DNA of 24,618 nucleotides from Bacteroidaceae bacterium (GCA_017628775.1 JAGBYN010000001.1:1-24618), one strand, 5' to 3'. Shown: positions 1 through 8,159, counted from the stretch's first letter. Made by a program: numbers and translations. The notes: generated from the sequence alone by a model not told the origin.

Positions 1-181
1 CAAGCCCCCTCGCAAATCCACCCCCAGCCTCCTTTTTCCTCGTGCTCATGCGCACCGCGCATGAGTCCACCCTGCCCCTTTCTCAAAGCTCAAGCCCCCT
101 CGCAAATCCACTCCCAGCCTCCTTTTCCTCGTGCTCATGCGCACCGCGCATGAGTCCCATGTGTATCGCCCCCAAGCCCCT
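1..181. repeat. GC-rich ~90-bp tandem repeat with hairpins
   Basis: Two near-identical copies of a ~67-bp unit start at 1 and 91, with 90-bp spacing. They differ in one C/T and in the length of one T run. A third, truncated start of the unit (CAAGCCCC) is at 173. Each copy holds a perfect 9-bp inverted repeat, CTCATGCGC and GCGCATGAG, around ACC (45-65 and 134-154). Just downstream, GCCCCT (176-181) can pair with AGGGGC (194-199), and GGGGCG (195-200) with CGCCCC (203-208). The window opens exactly at a unit start, so the array probably continues to the left. No coding function is apparent. Its role is unknown. Confidence 0.8.
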
Positions 182-301
182 ATATATATAATGAGGGGCG
201 CACGCCCCCCCCATCCGACCGCCCCCAAAAGGTAATATTTTGTTACAAATCGCAACGCCAATTTTAGCATTTCGCGCCATTTTTACCAAAAAACGAGGCT
301 T

Positions 302-796
302 TTACTTAACGGCAGGGATAAAAATCTCGTAAGTGCCATCATCATAAAAAATACGAATCTCTTTCACTTTACGATTTGTTTTGTCGCATTTTTTCTCACT
401 TTCTATCACCGCATTACTCACGCTTCCGAGCACCGATACTGGCATGGCGAGCTCCACGCTCAAAGGTTCGTTTTTAACGCCGAATGCTGGCTTGGCAGGT
501 TCCGCAGGTCGAACCTCAGACACCGAACCGGGCGCACTTGGCGTGGGTTTAAGAACGGCATTTTCCGCATCGGCACCGTCGGCAAATTCTTCAGAAATCT
601 CACCCTCGCCGAAAAGCAACCAATTAATATTGACATCAGGAAAAGCTTTATGCACGGCACACACATGCGTGTTCGTAGGATTTGTTCGACCATTAAAAAT
701 ACTGGACAACGATGCCTCGGATATTTGCAAGCAATTCGCAAAATCCTTTTGGGTCATGCCAGCTTTTTGCATCAACATTCTAATACGATCTTTCAT
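302..796 (-). CDS. XRE-family helix-turn-helix transcriptional regulator
   Basis: This 164-residue protein has an N-terminal Cro/CI-type HTH at residues ~3-60. It contains the typical MTQKDFA first helix, an EASLSSIFNGR recognition segment and the NWLLFGEG ending common in Bacteroidales members of this group. After it comes a Pro/Ala-rich linker (~70-130) and a short conserved-looking tail (KEIRIFYDDGTYEIFIP). The tail may bind a partner or help dimerisation; that is inference. It is a DNA-binding repressor or activator of unknown targets. The gene stands alone, with the repeat array downstream and a long AT-rich intergenic region upstream that holds a candidate promoter inside a dyad, which could allow autoregulation. 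The family call is safe, the regulon unknown. Confidence 0.88.
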   Translation of the reverse strand: MKDRIRMLMQKAGMTQKDFANCLQISEASLSSIFNGRTNPTNTHVCAVHKAFPDVNINWLLFGEGEISEEFADGADAENAVLKPTPSAPGSVSEVRPAEPAKPAFGVKNEPLSVELAMPVSVLGSVSNAVIESEKKCDKTNRKVKEIRIFYDDGTYEIFIPAVK

Positions 797-1878
797 AAGT
801 TAATATAAATAGTATAGGATTATCTTTATCACTGAGCGCCATCCATGAGCCACTAATAACATGACCCAAACAACGCAAAATTCAAAATTTCGGAGCAAGC
901 GCGAGTAGCTTGACCAAAACATAGGGCAAAGCACCCGAAGTAGCATTTTGCCCAAAATTAGGTCAAAATAGGCAAAAAATGGCACTTTTTAAAACAATTA
1001 CAAAATTAAATTAAAAAAATGAAACCAACAACATTTATAAATTTATATTTACAAACCAACACACAAAACACAATTTTACATTTATAAACTTAAATATCAC
1101 AAAAATCCAAATCAACACCCCAATAAAACCAAATTCACCCTCCAAAACCGCCTTATGCATCAAACAAACTTATTTATTTAATTCAACTATCACGCCTATA
1201 TTATTAATATACAACACATTACGAACACATACGTAACAAACATAACGCCAAAAACCAGGCTCAAAACGCACTTTTTTCGCATTTTAAAAACATAAAAAAT
1301 CTTACATTTTCATCTATCTTACTGATTTTGTGTTACTTATTACATCTTAAAAACAATCGCATATCAATAAATTTATATTCCTTGATTATTTTACTTTGTT
1401 AATATTTACACATCTGCATCAAACATAAAATCAATAAACCGAAATTTAGCAATTAATTTTCATTTCTACATCTCTAAATCATTTACAAAACAATATAAGC
1501 GGTTTTTAATTTTATATGTTAAATAAATTTAACTCGACTCTAAACCACGAAAAGAAGCACTATTTTTCTCACGAACAAAACCAAATCGGGCGTCAAGACG
1601 AAAACAACGATTTTAAAAGAATCACAAAAGCTAAATTTTAATTCACAATCTTAATTTTCAACAACATACGTGCTAAATTCTTGTTTCAGATTTTGGCGCA
1701 GAAAAATTTTACACCCTCCCCTTACGCCCTCAAACAAAGGCTTAAACATGCCAATTCCCATTGGATTTTAGCCAAGAGGACACGAAAAGAAACCAAAGCA
1801 CAAAGAAATTTACATTTTACAAACAAAAGTGCAAAACGCGCCCTTCCACCCCACTCCAAACGCACAGCAAAAGAGCAC
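797..1878. other. Long AT-rich intergenic region, no convincing gene
   Basis: About 1.1 kb separates the XRE gene from the holA terminator. The short open frames in it (for example 800-985 on the minus strand and 1681-1896 on the plus strand, the latter from a TTG) have low-complexity translations and no recognisable family. From 983 to 1149 the + strand has a single G (1021) against 38 C. A nested inverted repeat lies at 910-966. I saw no clear DnaA boxes, tRNA or rRNA. Confidence 0.6.
953..960 (-). promoter_or_regulatory. Candidate -7 box for the XRE gene, inside a dyad
   Basis: The minus strand reads TAATTTTG, a match to the Bacteroidota -7 consensus TAnnTTTG. It sits within a nested inverted repeat: TTGACC (910-915) with GGTCAA (961-966), enclosing GGGCAAA (924-930) with TTTGCCC (947-953). 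No -33 TTG at the usual distance was found. It would give a leader of about 150 nt. The regulator may bind the dyad itself (inference). Confidence 0.35.
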
Positions 1879-1915
1879 AAAAAAACACGGAGATAAGCAC
1901 TGGGCTCCTCCGTGT
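1879..1915 (-). terminator. Rho-independent terminator of holA
   Basis: ACACGGAG (1885-1892) pairs with CTCCGTGT (1908-1915). On the minus strand a run of seven T (1885-1879) follows. It lies about 20 bp beyond the holA stop. TTTT also follows on the plus strand, so it may work in both directions. Confidence 0.75.
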
Positions 1916-1937
1916 GTTTTTATAAAAATAAGCAAAA

Positions 1938-2981
1938 TCACATCATCTCGTCGCTCACGATATAATAGATCAAGGGGGTCAAAAGATCAGCATCGCGCGT
2001 ACCAGCACCAAGCCCCATCCCCTTGGATTGCGCATCAACCTGGCGCAGCTCTGCAATGATGTTCATCACCTTCCGACCTGTGTAGCGCTTCATGGCGGGC
2101 ATAAACACCCGCTCGGCTTGCCACTCCTTAATACCAAGCCATGAGGCTATGCCGCTCGCATTTTTAGTGGGCGCATAATAAGCCAGCATCAATTGAGAGA
2201 AGAAGCGAAACAAAGCAGCAATAACAGGTGGCAAGGGGTGATTATTATTGTAAAAATATTTCGCAATTTCCAACGCTCTCGTTAAGTTTTTTTCAACCAA
2301 GGCATCCTGTAGCTCAAATGAATTAAATGTGCGATGCATGCCAATATGCTCCAAAATCATGTCTTTTGTGATGATTTTTGGTGCCGTTCCGCCTGATGCG
2401 CCGATAAGCAATTTATTCATCTCCATCGTCAAGCGGCTCAAATCCGCCCCTAAAAGGTCGGCAAGCACCTGAGCGGCTTCCGTGTCGAGCTTCACTCCCC
2501 GATCTGCGGCATAGCTTTTCGCAAAGCCAGAAACCTCGGAAAGATAAAGCGCCTTTGAGTCGAACACACAACCGTGCTTCTCAAAAAAGCCAGTTAGCTT
2601 CGTGCGCCTATCCATAACCCCATGCTTGTAACAAACGATCAGCACCGTAGAGGGCACCATCGCCTTAAAGTAATTTTCAAGCGCAGAGACGCCCTTCATC
2701 TGCTGAGCCTCACGCACGCACACCACCCTATGCTCAACGCCAAAGGGATAGGCTTGAGCGGCGGCAATCACCTCGCTCACCGTAGCCTCAGCCCCATACA
2801 TCTGCACAAGGTTGAAATCGCGATCCTCGGGCTTCAGAAGCTCTGAAATCAGCAAATCGGCCAACTGATCAATAAAGAAATCCTCCTCGCCCATCAACAA
2901 GTAAACGGGCTTAAAACGATGTTCCTTTATCTCACGGGCCAATTCATTATATAATTGAATCGTTCGTTTTGTTATTGCCAT
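1938..2981 (-). CDS. holA: DNA polymerase III, delta subunit
   Basis: This 347-residue protein matches the usual length of bacterial delta (E. coli 343). It begins with the family's N-terminal pattern KPVYLLMGEEDFFIDQLADLL, followed by an AAA+-like fold (DFNLVQMYG, PFGVEHRVVCVREAQ) and a helical C-terminal collar domain (NSFELQDALVEKNLTRALEIAKYF, ALFRFFSQLMLAYY). Delta opens the beta clamp in the clamp-loader complex during replication. The gene is transcribed divergently from the HsdR_N-like gene; 97 bp lie between the two starts. It is single-copy and ends in a clear terminator. No oddities were seen, and the identification is firm. Confidence 0.95.
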   Translation of the reverse strand: MAITKRTIQLYNELAREIKEHRFKPVYLLMGEEDFFIDQLADLLISELLKPEDRDFNLVQMYGAEATVSEVIAAAQAYPFGVEHRVVCVREAQQMKGVSALENYFKAMVPSTVLIVCYKHGVMDRRTKLTGFFEKHGCVFDSKALYLSEVSGFAKSYAADRGVKLDTEAAQVLADLLGADLSRLTMEMNKLLIGASGGTAPKIITKDMILEHIGMHRTFNSFELQDALVEKNLTRALEIAKYFYNNNHPLPPVIAALFRFFSQLMLAYYAPTKNASGIASWLGIKEWQAERVFMPAMKRYTGRKVMNIIAELRQVDAQSKGMGLGAGTRDADLLTPLIYYIVSDEMM

Positions 2982-3016
2982 AAATAATCGTAAAAAATTG
3001 GGAATAATATTCTTTC

Positions 3017-3046
3017 TTGCGGATCTTGAAAATTATCGTAAATTTG
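3017..3046 (+). promoter_or_regulatory. Promoter of the HsdR_N-like gene
   Basis: TTG (3017-3019), exactly 19 nt, then TAAATTTG (3039-3046) fits the Bacteroidota primary sigma consensus TTG-N19-TAnnTTTG. The start codon is 32 bp further on. Confidence 0.75.
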
Positions 3047-3078
3047 CACACAATATATAGAAAAACCTTTCATTCAAT

Positions 3079-3540
3079 ATGTCTGCACTAACCCTTCCGC
3101 CCTTCCAAGCCAAAATAAACATAGATCAAAATGGGCAAAAGTATATCTTCGACCCATTGCGCCTTAAATGGATTCGATTAACGCCCGAAGAGTGGGTGCG
3201 CCAACACTTCACCAACTACCTCATTGAGCACAAGCACTACCCCAAGGCACTCTTGGCACACGAAGTGAACCTAAAAATCGGACAAGCCAATCGCCGGTGC
3301 GACATCTTGCTTTACAAGCGCGCGGGGCTTGAACCGCATCTAATCGTGGAGTGTAAAGCTCCAAGTGTTGAAATCACCCAAGCCACCTTCCAGCAAATAT
3401 GCGCCTACAACACCATCCTGCGCGCAGCCTACACCATCGTGACCAACGGCATCGTGCACTATGCATGTAGGATTAACCTCGACACCCACGCCGTTGAGTA
3501 CCTATCAAGCATACCCAACTATGAAGACTTATCCTCTTGA
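3079..3540 (+). CDS. Stand-alone HsdR N-terminal-type nuclease domain protein
   Basis: This 153-residue protein corresponds to the N-terminal domain of type I restriction R subunits (HSDR_N family), without helicase or other domains. The PD-(D/E)XK nuclease signature is visible: D75 in RRCDILLY and E91-C-K93 in LIVECKAP, followed by the helix QATFQQICAYN. The catalytic residues look intact, so DNA cleavage or binding is plausible but unproven. No methylase or specificity subunit lies nearby, so this is not a restriction system. It is divergent from holA and its 3' end overlaps the convergent helicase gene by 22 bp. From memory, this protein sits next to holA in many Bacteroidota, suggesting a housekeeping DNA role (inference). 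Confidence 0.85.
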   Translation: MSALTLPPFQAKINIDQNGQKYIFDPLRLKWIRLTPEEWVRQHFTNYLIEHKHYPKALLAHEVNLKIGQANRRCDILLYKRAGLEPHLIVECKAPSVEITQATFQQICAYNTILRAAYTIVTNGIVHYACRINLDTHAVEYLSSIPNYEDLSS

Positions 3541-5654
3541 CGCTTCTTATATTTAAAGATAATCTCAAGGATTTCCGCACCATACTTCTGCGCCACAATC
3601 TTGCCCACATAAGGCACCTTCTTGAGTTCTGTGTCTGTGGTTGGCAGCAGGTTCGACAAGCCCACCAAGGCGCGTTGCGACAACACCACGTAGGCAGCAA
3701 GCTTCAACTCACGCGATTTTTCCAAGCGCCACAAGCGCAAAGCCTCAAACACCTCGGGATGCAAAATATCCTCAGGAACGAGCTCTGCCTTTGCCGCTCT
3801 ACCCTCTTTCTTTGAAGGGCGTTCGGCCTTACCCTCATCGCCCTCATCTGCATCAAGCAAATCGGCTTTCATGCGCACAAACTCCGTGAGCTGAAAGCCT
3901 TTTTTATTTAAATGCGTCAAAAGGCCAAGCATCAGGCGCGTCTCCAGTTTAAGCTTATCGTGAGCTGCTTCAAACAATTGCTTCACCTTCTTGCTCTCGG
4001 TGGGCATGTCCAGCTGAGCCACCAAAGCACTTAGCTCATGCATCTGCTCCTTAAAATAAACGCTGGCTTTATGAATGCGCTCGCTTAGGAAAGCCGACGA
4101 TTCATATTCATCGCCCGCATCATTCACAATCGCCTCTATCTGTTGGCAAAACACGTCACCCACGCTCAAGCAGCCGCGCTCAAGCACTTCCTTCTGCCCC
4201 CTAAAAGCCTCTACTTGCTTGGGATACAAACGCGCAAAGTGCTCTTCCAGCACTCGCTGGAGCGACTCGTAGGCAGCATGAAACGTGTGAAAGTCAAAAG
4301 CACTTTTCAGCACCTCCTTAAAATAACGCTTCTTGAGGTCGTTGATCTGCCCTTCGTTAGGCACATTTTGAAGCATCTGCCGATTATACGAATTTACCTG
4401 ACCATCGGTCATAATGACATTAGCATTCAAAGGATGACTCAGCACCATACCCTCCAACGTGCGGCATCGGGACAACGCCACATAAACCTGACCCGGAGCA
4501 AAGCATTGGTGCGCATCAATGATGGCCCGATCAAACGTCAACCCCTGGCTCTTATGAATGGTGATTGCCCAAGCCAAGCGCAAAGGGAGTTGCTTAAATG
4601 TGCCTATCACTTCCTCTTTAATCTCTTTCGTTTCCTCATCAAGCGAATATTTGATATTTTCCCACACCGTGGCTTCAAGCCTCACGCACTCAAGCGAATC
4701 TACGGGCAAGATATCCACGTAATCTTCTCCAAAATCCTTCACCTTGCCAATCATACCATTATAATAGCGTTGATCTGCATCATTGCGTATGAACATCACC
4801 TGAGCACCAATCTTAAGCGTCAGCCGCTCTTCCGTGGGATATGAATAGGCGGGAAAATCACCACTCACCTGAGCCATAAATCTCTGCTTATGAGTTTTGA
4901 GTTTCTCAAGCTCTGCCTGATTAATCAAATCGGCTTGACGATTGTGGGATGTCAAGCGAATATAACCGTCTTCCTCGCTCGGATTAAAATCCTTAATGTA
5001 GCGCTGGTTTAATTGCGCCAACGTAGCACCATCCACAAGTCCCTCGCGCACGTTATTGAGCAACGAGAGAAAAACCTCATCGCGCTGGCGATACACCTTG
5101 GTCAGTTCAATCATATAGTAGGGCAAATGGCGAAGCGCCAAACTACTAAAGAAATAGGGCGTAGCATAATACTTTTGAAGAAGATCCCATTCCTCACCCT
5201 TAGCAACGGGCGACAATTGCTGAAGATCGCCAATCAAAAGCAACTGAACGCCACCAAAGGGCAAATGCCCTTGTCGATATCGACGCAACACGCTATCAAC
5301 GGCATCAAGCACATCCGCACGCACCATGCTCACCTCGTCAATCACCAGCACATCAATACTACGAATAAGCTTAACCTTGCGCTTCGAAAACGCAAATTTC
5401 TGCCGATTGGCATTATACATAGCATCAGGCACAAAAGGCGTGAAAGGCAATTGAAACATAGAGTGCAACGTCACGCCATGCGCATTGATAGCGGCAATAC
5501 CCGTTGGAGCACACACCACCACGCGCTTGGGAATTTCATCACACAAACGGCGCAAAAACGTCGTTTTACCAGTACCAGCCTTGCCCGTAAGAAACAAACT
5601 GGCATTCGTGTTCGCAATAATTTGCCATGCCCTTTGTATTTCACTATTTTCCAT
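3519..5654 (-). CDS. Pif1/RecD-like superfamily 1 helicase with HRDC-like C-terminus
   Basis: This AAA/SF1 helicase has 711 residues from the chosen start. Walker A is GKAGTGKTT (residues 24-32), followed by APTGIAA and GVTLHSMF (motif Ia region). Walker B is VLVIDEVSM (102-110), then LLLIGDLQQLSPV (motif III) and, late in the helicase core, AITIHKSQGLTFDRAIID and YVALSRCRTLEG (motifs V and VI). The last ~70 residues (VLSQRALVGLSNLLPTTDTELKKVPYVG) resemble an HRDC domain. It is probably a 5'-3' DNA helicase in repair or fork processing. An upstream in-frame ATG (5708) would add 18 residues with no family resemblance. I prefer 5654 because MENSEIQRAW leads straight into the conserved domain. 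It lies 78 bp after ruvC on the same strand. Confidence 0.9.
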   Translation of the reverse strand: MENSEIQRAWQIIANTNASLFLTGKAGTGKTTFLRRLCDEIPKRVVVCAPTGIAAINAHGVTLHSMFQLPFTPFVPDAMYNANRQKFAFSKRKVKLIRSIDVLVIDEVSMVRADVLDAVDSVLRRYRQGHLPFGGVQLLLIGDLQQLSPVAKGEEWDLLQKYYATPYFFSSLALRHLPYYMIELTKVYRQRDEVFLSLLNNVREGLVDGATLAQLNQRYIKDFNPSEEDGYIRLTSHNRQADLINQAELEKLKTHKQRFMAQVSGDFPAYSYPTEERLTLKIGAQVMFIRNDADQRYYNGMIGKVKDFGEDYVDILPVDSLECVRLEATVWENIKYSLDEETKEIKEEVIGTFKQLPLRLAWAITIHKSQGLTFDRAIIDAHQCFAPGQVYVALSRCRTLEGMVLSHPLNANVIMTDGQVNSYNRQMLQNVPNEGQINDLKKRYFKEVLKSAFDFHTFHAAYESLQRVLEEHFARLYPKQVEAFRGQKEVLERGCLSVGDVFCQQIEAIVNDAGDEYESSAFLSERIHKASVYFKEQMHELSALVAQLDMPTESKKVKQLFEAAHDKLKLETRLMLGLLTHLNKKGFQLTEFVRMKADLLDADEGDEGKAERPSKKEGRAAKAELVPEDILHPEVFEALRLWRLEKSRELKLAAYVVLSQRALVGLSNLLPTTDTELKKVPYVGKIVAQKYGAEILEIIFKYKKRQEDKSS

Positions 5655-5732
5655 ATCACTAAGTTCTCGAATTTCTTCTTTTTTTGTCACACAAGACCTA
5701 ATCGTCAAGGCGCCAAATCAAACGCTCAATTC

Positions 5733-6317
5733 TCACCCACGAACCCTATCTGCATTATTTTTCGCAAAGTCTGCCCAAGATTTAGCGCGCGACCCGCTAC
5801 GCGAGGGTTTTGAAAGCGACGCCTTCTTAGGCAAGCGCGTCTCCATATAATGGCAATAAGCCACACCGAGCGCATCCGTAGCATCAAGGAAGTTTACATC
5901 ATCCAAATTAAGCGAAAGAATGCGCCTCAGCATCTCAGCCACCTGTTCTTTGCTGGCAGAACCGTTGCCCGTCACCACTTGCTTGATGCGAAGCGGAGCA
6001 TACTCCGAAATAGGCACCTGGCGAGCCATAGCCGCGGCTATCGTCACGCCCTGAGCGCGACCAAGTTTGAGCATACTCTGAACGTTCTTACCAAAAAACG
6101 GAGCCTCAATAGCCAATTCATCAGGATGAAATGAGTCAATAATCCCCATAACGCGCTCATAAATGCGCCCCAATTTGAGGTACACATCCACACACTTGCG
6201 CAAATCAATCACACCAACCGCCAATACCTCTGGCTTTTGACTATCCACAACGCGCAACACACCATAACCCAAAACATTCGTACCTGGGTCTATTCCTAAT
6301 ATAATACGTTCAGACAT
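5733..6317 (-). CDS. ruvC: Crossover junction endodeoxyribonuclease RuvC
   Basis: This 194-residue Holliday-junction resolvase cuts four-way junctions made by RecA and RuvAB. The acidic catalytic set is visible: D10 in GIDPGT, E71 in AIEAPFFG, and D145 and D148 in DATDALGVAYCH. The conserved LGRAQGV and GNGSASKEQV segments are present. The C-terminus (from ~165) is a basic Ser/Arg/Lys-rich tail beyond the core domain, as often seen in Bacteroidota. ruvA and ruvB are not in the window. The helicase gene follows on the same strand, so the two may be co-transcribed. Identification is firm. Confidence 0.96.
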   Translation of the reverse strand: MSERIILGIDPGTNVLGYGVLRVVDSQKPEVLAVGVIDLRKCVDVYLKLGRIYERVMGIIDSFHPDELAIEAPFFGKNVQSMLKLGRAQGVTIAAAMARQVPISEYAPLRIKQVVTGNGSASKEQVAEMLRRILSLNLDDVNFLDATDALGVAYCHYMETRLPKKASLSKPSRSGSRAKSWADFAKNNADRVRG

Positions 6318-6349
6318 GCTTTAATAACACATTTATTGTTCTTTACAAG

Positions 6350-6357
6350 CAAAAATA
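6350..6357 (-). promoter_or_regulatory. Candidate -7 box for ruvC
   Basis: The minus strand reads TATTTTTG (TAnnTTTG), 33 bp before the ruvC start. A TTG exists upstream but at 15-nt spacing, so only the -7 part is convincing. Confidence 0.35.
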
Positions 6358-6434
6358 CGAAATTAAAAAACACAAATATCGCACATTCAATCATATTTTT
6401 TAATTTGTTTCTATTTTATTCACAGATTAAATCT

Positions 6435-6442
6435 TACATTTG
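6435..6442 (+). promoter_or_regulatory. Candidate -7 box for the DUF1573-manC unit
   Basis: TACATTTG fits TAnnTTTG, 30 bp before the start codon. The nearest upstream TTG (6405-6407) lies 27 nt away, longer than usual, so the -33 element is doubtful. Confidence 0.45.
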
Positions 6443-6471
6443 CATTAAACATTAAAAAAGCAAACACTTTT

Positions 6472-6864
6472 ATGAAAAAAATACTCTTAATCGTTGGCTT
6501 GTTGCTCTTCTTTACCCATCAAGATATCTTCGCACAAGCAGTAATTAGTTTTGAGAAAAACACACACGACTTTGGCACATTCACCGAAGCTAAAAGCCAA
6601 GAAGCCATCTTTAAATTCAAAAACGAGGGCACTGAACCGCTCGTCATTCACCAAGTGCTCACCACATGTGGATGCACGATTGCCGAATTCACAAAAACAC
6701 CCATCGAACCCGGAAAGGAAGGCGAAGTCAAAGTCACATATAACGGAAAAGGAAAAATTTTCGGAAAATTCAAAAAAGGCATCTCTGTACGCGCCAACAC
6801 AAAACCCTATATCACACGCCTATACATAAAGGGCGATATGATAAAAGATGACTCAAAAAAATAA
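6472..6864 (+). CDS. DUF1573 exported protein
   Basis: This 130-residue protein has a type I signal peptide (MKKILLIVGLLLFFTHQ, likely cleaved near FAQA, ~21-23). One DUF1573 immunoglobulin-like domain follows: FEKNTHDFGTF, FKFKNEGTEPLVIHQV, then TTCGCTIAEF with C66 and C68, and PIEPGKEGEVKVTYN. The CGC motif is typical of the family. These proteins are exported beta-sandwiches with no assigned biochemical role in Bacteroidota. The next gene (mannose-1-phosphate guanylyltransferase) begins 29 bp downstream on the same strand, so they are probably co-transcribed; a functional link is not evident. Confidence 0.88.
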   Translation: MKKILLIVGLLLFFTHQDIFAQAVISFEKNTHDFGTFTEAKSQEAIFKFKNEGTEPLVIHQVLTTCGCTIAEFTKTPIEPGKEGEVKVTYNGKGKIFGKFKKGISVRANTKPYITRLYIKGDMIKDDSKK

Positions 6865-6893
6865 ATAACTAAACGAACACACACGATATAATA

Positions 6894-7952
6894 ATGAATG
6901 CGTCACACCATCACCTCGTTATTATGGCAGGGGGCGTAGGAAGCCGATTTTGGCCCATGAGCAGCGCTGAACGCCCAAAACAATTTCTTGATATTTTAGG
7001 GTGCGGAAAAACACTCTTACAACTCACTAAGGAACGCTTCGAGAATATCATACCCAACAAAAACGTGTGGGTAGTTACCTCTGAATCATACTTCAACCAG
7101 GTTAAACAACAATTGCCCGATATCCCCGAAGAAAATATACTCAAAGAACCCTGCATGCGCAACACCGCGCCATGCATCTGCTATGCTGCGTGGAGAATAA
7201 AAAAAATAGACCCACACGCAACAATGGTGGTGGCACCCTCTGACCACAACATCGTTGATGTCAAGGGATTTCAGGACGCAATTAGAAAATGCATAAACTT
7301 TGCATCAGAAACCGACGCAATCATCACACTGGGTATCACACCAACACGTCCTGAAACCGGATACGGATACATCAAGGGAGACCTCAGCTACGCCTCTTCA
7401 CGACATGAAAACTTCTACCGCGTAGATAGCTTCAAAGAAAAGCCAAACCTGGAGTTAGCACAAGAATACATCAAGCAAAGTTGCTATCTTTGGAATGCAG
7501 GCATATTCGTTTGGAGCGTGAGCACAATCGTTAATGCCTTCAGAGTGTACGACCCTGAGATATCAAACATCTTTGAAAAACTCTTGCCCTATTACGCCAC
7601 ACCACAAGAGCAACAACATATCAACGAGCAATTCCCAAAATGTCCTGCAATCTCCGTGGACTATGCCATACTCGAAAAATCTGAGGAAATTTTCGTATAT
7701 CCAGGCAATTTCGGATGGAGCGACCTCGGCACATGGGGATCTTTGCGCGAACACCTCACAATTGACCAATACGGAAATGCATGCATAGGCGATAATATCA
7801 AACTTTTTGAAGCCTCAAACAACATCGTGCACACCTCCGACAATAAGCAAGTCGTGATTCAAGGATTAGACGGATACATCGTTGTAGAAAAAGATGGCAT
7901 CTTGCTCATTTGCAAACAATCTGAAGAACAACGCATCAGACTCTTCCACTAA
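6894..7952 (+). CDS. manC: Mannose-1-phosphate guanylyltransferase
   Basis: This 352-residue nucleotidyltransferase makes GDP-mannose from GTP and mannose-1-phosphate, a precursor for surface polysaccharides and GDP-fucose. The nucleotide-binding signature GGVGSRFWPMS lies at residues ~13-23 and is followed by RPKQF. Further motifs are VAPSDHNI, TGYGYIKGD, the sugar-phosphate region FKEKP, LWNAGIFVW, and DYAILEKS with GWSDLGTWGSL. The length fits the single-domain form; the phosphomannose isomerase domain of bifunctional enzymes is absent. The coding strand is C-rich and G-poor, like this whole left half. It is followed by an inverted repeat that is probably its terminator. Confidence 0.93.
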   Translation: MNASHHHLVIMAGGVGSRFWPMSSAERPKQFLDILGCGKTLLQLTKERFENIIPNKNVWVVTSESYFNQVKQQLPDIPEENILKEPCMRNTAPCICYAAWRIKKIDPHATMVVAPSDHNIVDVKGFQDAIRKCINFASETDAIITLGITPTRPETGYGYIKGDLSYASSRHENFYRVDSFKEKPNLELAQEYIKQSCYLWNAGIFVWSVSTIVNAFRVYDPEISNIFEKLLPYYATPQEQQHINEQFPKCPAISVDYAILEKSEEIFVYPGNFGWSDLGTWGSLREHLTIDQYGNACIGDNIKLFEASNNIVHTSDNKQVVIQGLDGYIVVEKDGILLICKQSEEQRIRLFH

Positions 7953-8000
7953 TCCACACCTATTAATCCCTCCTTTTACCCCACTAATTCATCACAACTT

Positions 8001-8039
8001 CATCTTTGCATTTGCCTTTTTTTTGCAAGTGCAAAGATG
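8001..8039 (+). terminator. Long inverted repeat after manC
   Basis: CATCTTTGCA (8001-8010) pairs with TGCAAAGATG (8030-8039). The stem extends through TTTGC/GCAAG to 15 bp with one G-T pair, and the loop is C plus eight T. The T run sits in the loop and only ATTTT follows, so termination is likely but not canonical. Confidence 0.5.
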
Positions 8040-8159
8040 ATTTTCCAAACCTCACAAACGCAGGTTTATACACTTTTAAAGAGGTAGTCATTATTTATGG
8101 CGCATACACGTAAATAAAAACACACAATTCACACCTACCTCATTCTTTTTTTGTATCAA

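Noticed and set aside
1..157. Repeat pair considered as a CRISPR array
   Set aside because: Only two complete units of ~67 bp with 90-bp spacing, a strong internal dyad and no cas genes; repeat and spacer lengths do not fit.
1681..1896. Small basic 71-residue open frame
   Set aside because: Starts at TTG, composition is like AT-rich non-coding DNA, runs into the holA terminator region and shows no family or promoter.
797..1937. Long AT-rich region considered as a replication origin
   Set aside because: No cluster of DnaA boxes was seen and dnaA is absent; AT-richness alone is not enough.
4143..4844. 233-residue open frame antisense to the helicase gene
   Set aside because: The helicase motifs on the other strand are unambiguous; this is a shadow caused by codon bias.
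3079..5654. HsdR_N gene plus helicase considered as a defence system
   Set aside because: The genes converge rather than form an operon, no methylase or specificity gene is present, and the neighbours are housekeeping repair genes.
5013..5813. 266-residue open frame antisense to helicase and ruvC
   Set aside because: Covers two real genes on the opposite strand and has no recognisable domain.
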